Shown: one piece after another, positions 61,227 to 64,000 of the stretch | Layout: every line of letters begins with the position of its first letter | Position numbering within the stretch: the first letter of the stretch is position 1 | Assembly: GCA_028278325.1 (NCBI GenBank) | Contig: JANQEO010000157.1 | Location: 1 to 64,000 of the forward strand | Reading direction: 5' to 3' | Length of the DNA: 64,000 nt | From: Candidatus Binatia bacterium | GTDB lineage: Bacteria > Desulfobacterota > Binatia > UBA1149 > JAJCZL01 | Notes under the pieces: model-generated | Databases searched by the model: none | What the model saw: only the letters and a program-made list of their open reading frames with translations | What the model was told of the DNA's origin: nothing | Program-made: the position numbers and the translations under genes

Positions 61227-62482
61227 CACGGGATACGGCCTCCGACATCGACCTCCTCTGCACTCAGGCACGATCCGCCGCACGCCGCCTCGCCGGGTTG
61301 CCCGATGAAACGCGGCGTGACGCCCTGATCGCCGGGGCCGAGCACTTGCGTGCGCGCAGCGGTGACATAAGCAGCGCCAACGCCGCAGACCTGGAGGCGG
61401 CCGCCCAAGCCGGACTGAGCAGCGCGATGATCGACCGCCTGGAGCTCAACCGCCCCCGCATCGAAGCCATGGCTGCGGGGCTCGAGACCGTGGCTGCTCT
61501 CCCCGATCCTCTCGGCGAGACCATCGCACAATGGACGGCTCCGTCGGGACTTCTTATCACCCAGACCCGCATACCCATCGGAGTCGTCGCGGTGATCTAC
61601 GAATCTCGCCCCAACGTCACCGCCGACGTGTCGGCTCTGTGCATCAGGTCGGGGAACGCCGCGATCCTGAAAGGCGGCAAGGAAGCCATTCACTCGAATG
61701 GGATGATTGCGGACGTTCTCACCGAAGCCTTCTCCGCCTGCGGCCTGCCGAGTTCAGCGCTTCAGTTGGTCAGGTCGACGGAGCGTGAGGCCACAACCGC
61801 CCTGCTAGGCCGTGACGATGCCATCGACGTAGTCGTTCCCCGTGGGGGACCGGGCTTGGTGAGGGCGGTAGCGGAAAACGCGAGGGTTCCCGTGATCAAG
61901 CACTACGAAGGCGTGTGTCACGTCTATGTGGATCGCCACGCCGATCTTTCCACAGCTGAAGAGATCGCCTTCAACGCCAAAGTCCGACGGCCCGGCGTCT
62001 GCAACGCCATGGAGACGCTGGTCGTTCATTCCGATGTTGCCGCACCCTTCCTGGCGGCGCTTGGCCCTCGCCTGCAGGATGCCGGAGTCGAGCTGCGAGC
62101 CGACGAACGGGCCACCGAACTTTTAGAGGGGGCACGGCCGGCGACGCCGGAAGACTGGACGACCGAGTATCTCGATCTCATTCTGGCGGTCAAGATCGTG
62201 GACTCGGTCGATGAAGCGATCGACTTCATCAACGACAACGGCTCGGGCCACTCCGACTGTATCTGCACCGCCGACCAAGAGAGCGCCGATCGTTTCCTTG
62301 CCGGTGTCGACTCGGCAGTGGTCTACCAAAACGCCTCTACGCGTTTCACCGACGGCTACGAGTTCGGGTTCGGCGCCGAGGTCGGCATCTCCACGAACCG
62401 CATACACGCGCGTGGGCCCATGGGCCTGCGCGAGTTAACGACCTACAAGTACCTGGTGCATGGCGACGGTCAGATCCGCTGA
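61223..62482 (+). CDS. proA: Gamma-glutamyl phosphate reductase
   Basis: Second step of proline synthesis, reducing the unstable glutamyl phosphate made by ProB; the ATGA overlap fits substrate channelling. The 419-residue protein has IPIGVVAVIYESRPNVTADV, RSGNAAILKGGKEA, and the active-site Cys in RRPGVCNAMETLVVH, and ends GLRELTTYKYLVHGDGQIR. Confidence 0.96.
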   Translation: MTRDTASDIDLLCTQARSAARRLAGLPDETRRDALIAGAEHLRARSGDISSANAADLEAAAQAGLSSAMIDRLELNRPRIEAMAAGLETVAALPDPLGETIAQWTAPSGLLITQTRIPIGVVAVIYESRPNVTADVSALCIRSGNAAILKGGKEAIHSNGMIADVLTEAFSACGLPSSALQLVRSTEREATTALLGRDDAIDVVVPRGGPGLVRAVAENARVPVIKHYEGVCHVYVDRHADLSTAEEIAFNAKVRRPGVCNAMETLVVHSDVAAPFLAALGPRLQDAGVELRADERATELLEGARPATPEDWTTEYLDLILAVKIVDSVDEAIDFINDNGSGHSDCICTADQESADRFLAGVDSAVVYQNASTRFTDGYEFGFGAEVGISTNRIHARGPMGLRELTTYKYLVHGDGQIR

Positions 62483-63143
62483 GGCCGGTCGACGCCTCGG
62501 GATCATGGGGGGCACCTTCGATCCGGTGCACCTCGGGCATCTCGAGAGCGCCAAGGCGGTTGCCGGGGCCTACGACCTGGAACGGGTGATGATGGTGTTG
62601 AGCGCGCGTCCACCCCACAAGACCGAAGGCCCACACGCGACCGTGGAACAGAGGCTGGCCATGCTCGAGATCGCCGCCGGCGACCACCCACAGTTGGAGG
62701 CGAGCGACCTGGAGGTCCGAAGAGCCGGACCGTCCTACACCGTAGATACGGTAGAGGAACTGGCTCGAGCCAACCCGGCCGACGCGTTCTTCCTCATCCT
62801 CGGCGTCGATGCTTACACCGAGATCGACACCTGGTACCGCCCTGCAGACTTACTCGAGAGCGCTAACATCATCGTAACGACGCGGGCGGGTACGGGCCTC
62901 GACACCGAGTCCATACAACCGCCCTTTGCTGCCCGAGATGCGACTTGTTATGATTCGAAAATCGGCGGCTACCTTCACAATTCAGGACATACCCTGACCA
63001 CTCTCGACATCGACGGGCTCGACATCTCCGCTTCCGAGATAAGGCGTCTTGCAGCCGGCGGGTCGGATGTCGCGCACCTGACCGGCAAAGAAGTTGCCGC
63101 GTACATCGCTTCGGAGCGAGTCTACGGAGCCCGCGAATCTTGA
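62460..63143 (+). CDS. nadD: Nicotinate-nucleotide adenylyltransferase
   Basis: Makes nicotinate adenine dinucleotide for NAD synthesis. The 227-residue protein has GIMGGTFDPVHLGHL (nucleotide-binding H-x-G-H), ARPPHKTE, FLILGVDAYTEIDTWYR, and ISASEIRR. It overlaps proA by 23 bases and precedes rsfS, the conserved proA-nadD-rsfS order. Confidence 0.94.
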   Translation: MATVRSAEAGRRLGIMGGTFDPVHLGHLESAKAVAGAYDLERVMMVLSARPPHKTEGPHATVEQRLAMLEIAAGDHPQLEASDLEVRRAGPSYTVDTVEELARANPADAFFLILGVDAYTEIDTWYRPADLLESANIIVTTRAGTGLDTESIQPPFAARDATCYDSKIGGYLHNSGHTLTTLDIDGLDISASEIRRLAAGGSDVAHLTGKEVAAYIASERVYGARES

Positions 63144-63520
63144 GTCAGACTTCGTCCGCGCACGATCTCGCGGTCACCATCGCTGAGCTGGCTTCGCAGC
63201 GAAAGGCCCTCGACATAACGGTGGTGGACCTGGCCGACGCCGTCTACATCACCGATTACTTCGTCATCTGCACCGGCCGCTCCGATGTCCACGTAAAGTC
63301 CATCTGCGAACGCATCAACGAAGGGCTGTCGGCGATCGGAATTCGACCGCGCGCCACCGAGGGACTCGAGCACGCAACCTGGGCACTACTCGATTGCGGC
63401 GATGTCGTGGTTCACGTCTTCCAGGAACAGACCCGCAGATTCTACGACCTGGAACGGCTTTGGAGCCACTTGCCTTGCTGGAGCTTTGAAGATAGCAGCT
63501 TGGCGGTAGACCGCTCCTGA
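63140..63520 (+). CDS. rsfS: Ribosomal silencing factor RsfS
   Basis: Binds L14 and blocks subunit joining in starvation. The 126-residue protein has KALDITVVDLADAVYITDYFVICTGRS and the C-terminal GLEHATWALLDCGDVVVHVFQEQTRRFYDLERLW. TTG 63140 overlaps the nadD stop by TTGA. Confidence 0.94.
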   Translation: MSQTSSAHDLAVTIAELASQRKALDITVVDLADAVYITDYFVICTGRSDVHVKSICERINEGLSAIGIRPRATEGLEHATWALLDCGDVVVHVFQEQTRRFYDLERLWSHLPCWSFEDSSLAVDRS

Positions 63521-63536
63521 CCCGCCATGTTACGTC

Positions 63537-64000
63537 GTATTCTCTACTTCGCCGTCACCATCGTGTTGATGGGCTGTGTCGGCGGACTCGTCTACCTCAA
63601 CCCCCAGGAAACCACCTTTAGGCTCACACCCGACAAAGCCGTAGAGCTGCCGGTGAGCCTGCTCATTCTCGGAGCGACGACGGCCGGGGCCGCCGTCCTT
63701 TTCCTGGTAATGATGCTGCGCGAAGGCCGCAGGGCCCTTCGCGACTGGCGAGTCTATCGCGAGCAACGGGCCGCGGAGCGCACCGCTCAGCAAAGGGCCG
63801 AGGCTCGATCACTGGCTCTGGCGGGCAACTACAACAAGGCGCGGGCGCTGATGAACAAGGTCACGAGCAAACGTGACGCAGATGTAGGCGACCTGACCGA
63901 CTATGCATCCATCTTCATGCTCGAGGGCGCTTTCGACGAAGCCAAGCGGCTGCTGGAGGAAGGTCAGACCCAGTTCGGCAACGACCCGGTGCTGCTCCAC
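63537..64000 (+). CDS. LapA-like membrane protein with TPR repeats, N-terminal part (cut by window edge)
   Basis: Read directly from the sequence: ATG 63537 opens a frame with no stop before the edge (154 codons). It has two membrane helices (about residues 5-24 and 45-65), a LapA-like pair, an Arg/Ala-rich stretch, then a TPR-like repeat (ALAGNYNKARALM, AFDEAKRLLEEG). The layout suggests an LapA/LapB-type envelope scaffold or a TPR membrane protein. The function is not known and the C-terminus is outside the window. Confidence 0.65.

Noticed and set aside
1..64000. CRISPR arrays, insertion sequences, prophage or integrated elements
   Set aside because: No regularly spaced repeats, transposase, integrase or terminal inverted repeats were seen; codon use and gene density are even throughout.

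Overview
The window is a dense, GC-rich stretch of chromosome from a Gram-negative bacterium. It carries a lipid A/LPS operon (bamA, skp, lpxA, lpxI, lpxB, msbA, waaA, lpxK), lolCD, and a complete general (type II) secretion operon. Use of LpxI rather than LpxH, the delta-type gspN, and the order hisC-tyrA-aroA-cmk-rpsA-ihfB suggest a deltaproteobacterial lineage in the broad sense (Desulfobacterota, Myxococcota or a relative). That placement is inference from gene content. I saw no tRNA, rRNA, CRISPR, insertion sequence or prophage.

Layout. (1) 1-37013, minus strand, an almost unbroken run read right to left: lysS, lolC, lolD, bamA, skp, lpxA, lpxI, a Gfo/Idh dehydrogenase, lpxB, msbA, a DUF374 acyltransferase, waaA, lpxK, a sugar epimerase, a Kdo-kinase-like gene, yicC, gmk, spoT, ridA; then, after the largest gap (15980-16248), pgi, mutL, miaA, pheA, hisC, tyrA, aroA, cmk; then rpsA, ihfB, a HIT protein, lapA, a MoxR ATPase, a VWA protein and the start of mutS. 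(2) 37154-48983, plus strand: gspC-D-E-F-G-H-I-J-K-L-M-N. (3) 48990-55423, minus strand: yebC, ruvC, ruvA, ruvB, an NtrY-like histidine kinase, and a response-regulator receiver domain fused to LpxC. (4) rlpA (plus), then cutA, a HAD/App1-like phosphatase and a DUF2064 protein (minus). (5) 58456-64000, plus strand: rplU, rpmA, obg, proB, proA, nadD, rsfS and the start of a LapA/TPR membrane protein.

The most unusual feature is the single reading frame at 48990-50246. An NtrX-type receiver domain, with phosphoacceptor D53 and its pocket intact, is joined to a catalytically complete LpxC, the committed deacetylase of lipid A synthesis. The gene lies 7 bases after a gene for an NtrY-like sensor kinase. 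In ordinary NtrX the receiver is followed by AAA+ and DNA-binding domains; both are absent here. The LpxC part also stops short of the C-terminal tail through which E. coli LpxC is degraded by FtsH. The simplest reading is a two-component system whose output is an enzyme, giving phosphorylation control of LPS synthesis. I know of no characterised example, but that is a statement about my knowledge and not a database search.

The lipid A set is split: lpxC lies in the ruv/kinase operon, while lpxA-lpxI-lpxB-msbA-waaA-lpxK lie in the bamA operon. The usual lpxD and fabZ between skp and lpxA are missing. Genes are packed with 1-4 base stop/start overlaps, and nearly half of the starts I assign are GTG or TTG.
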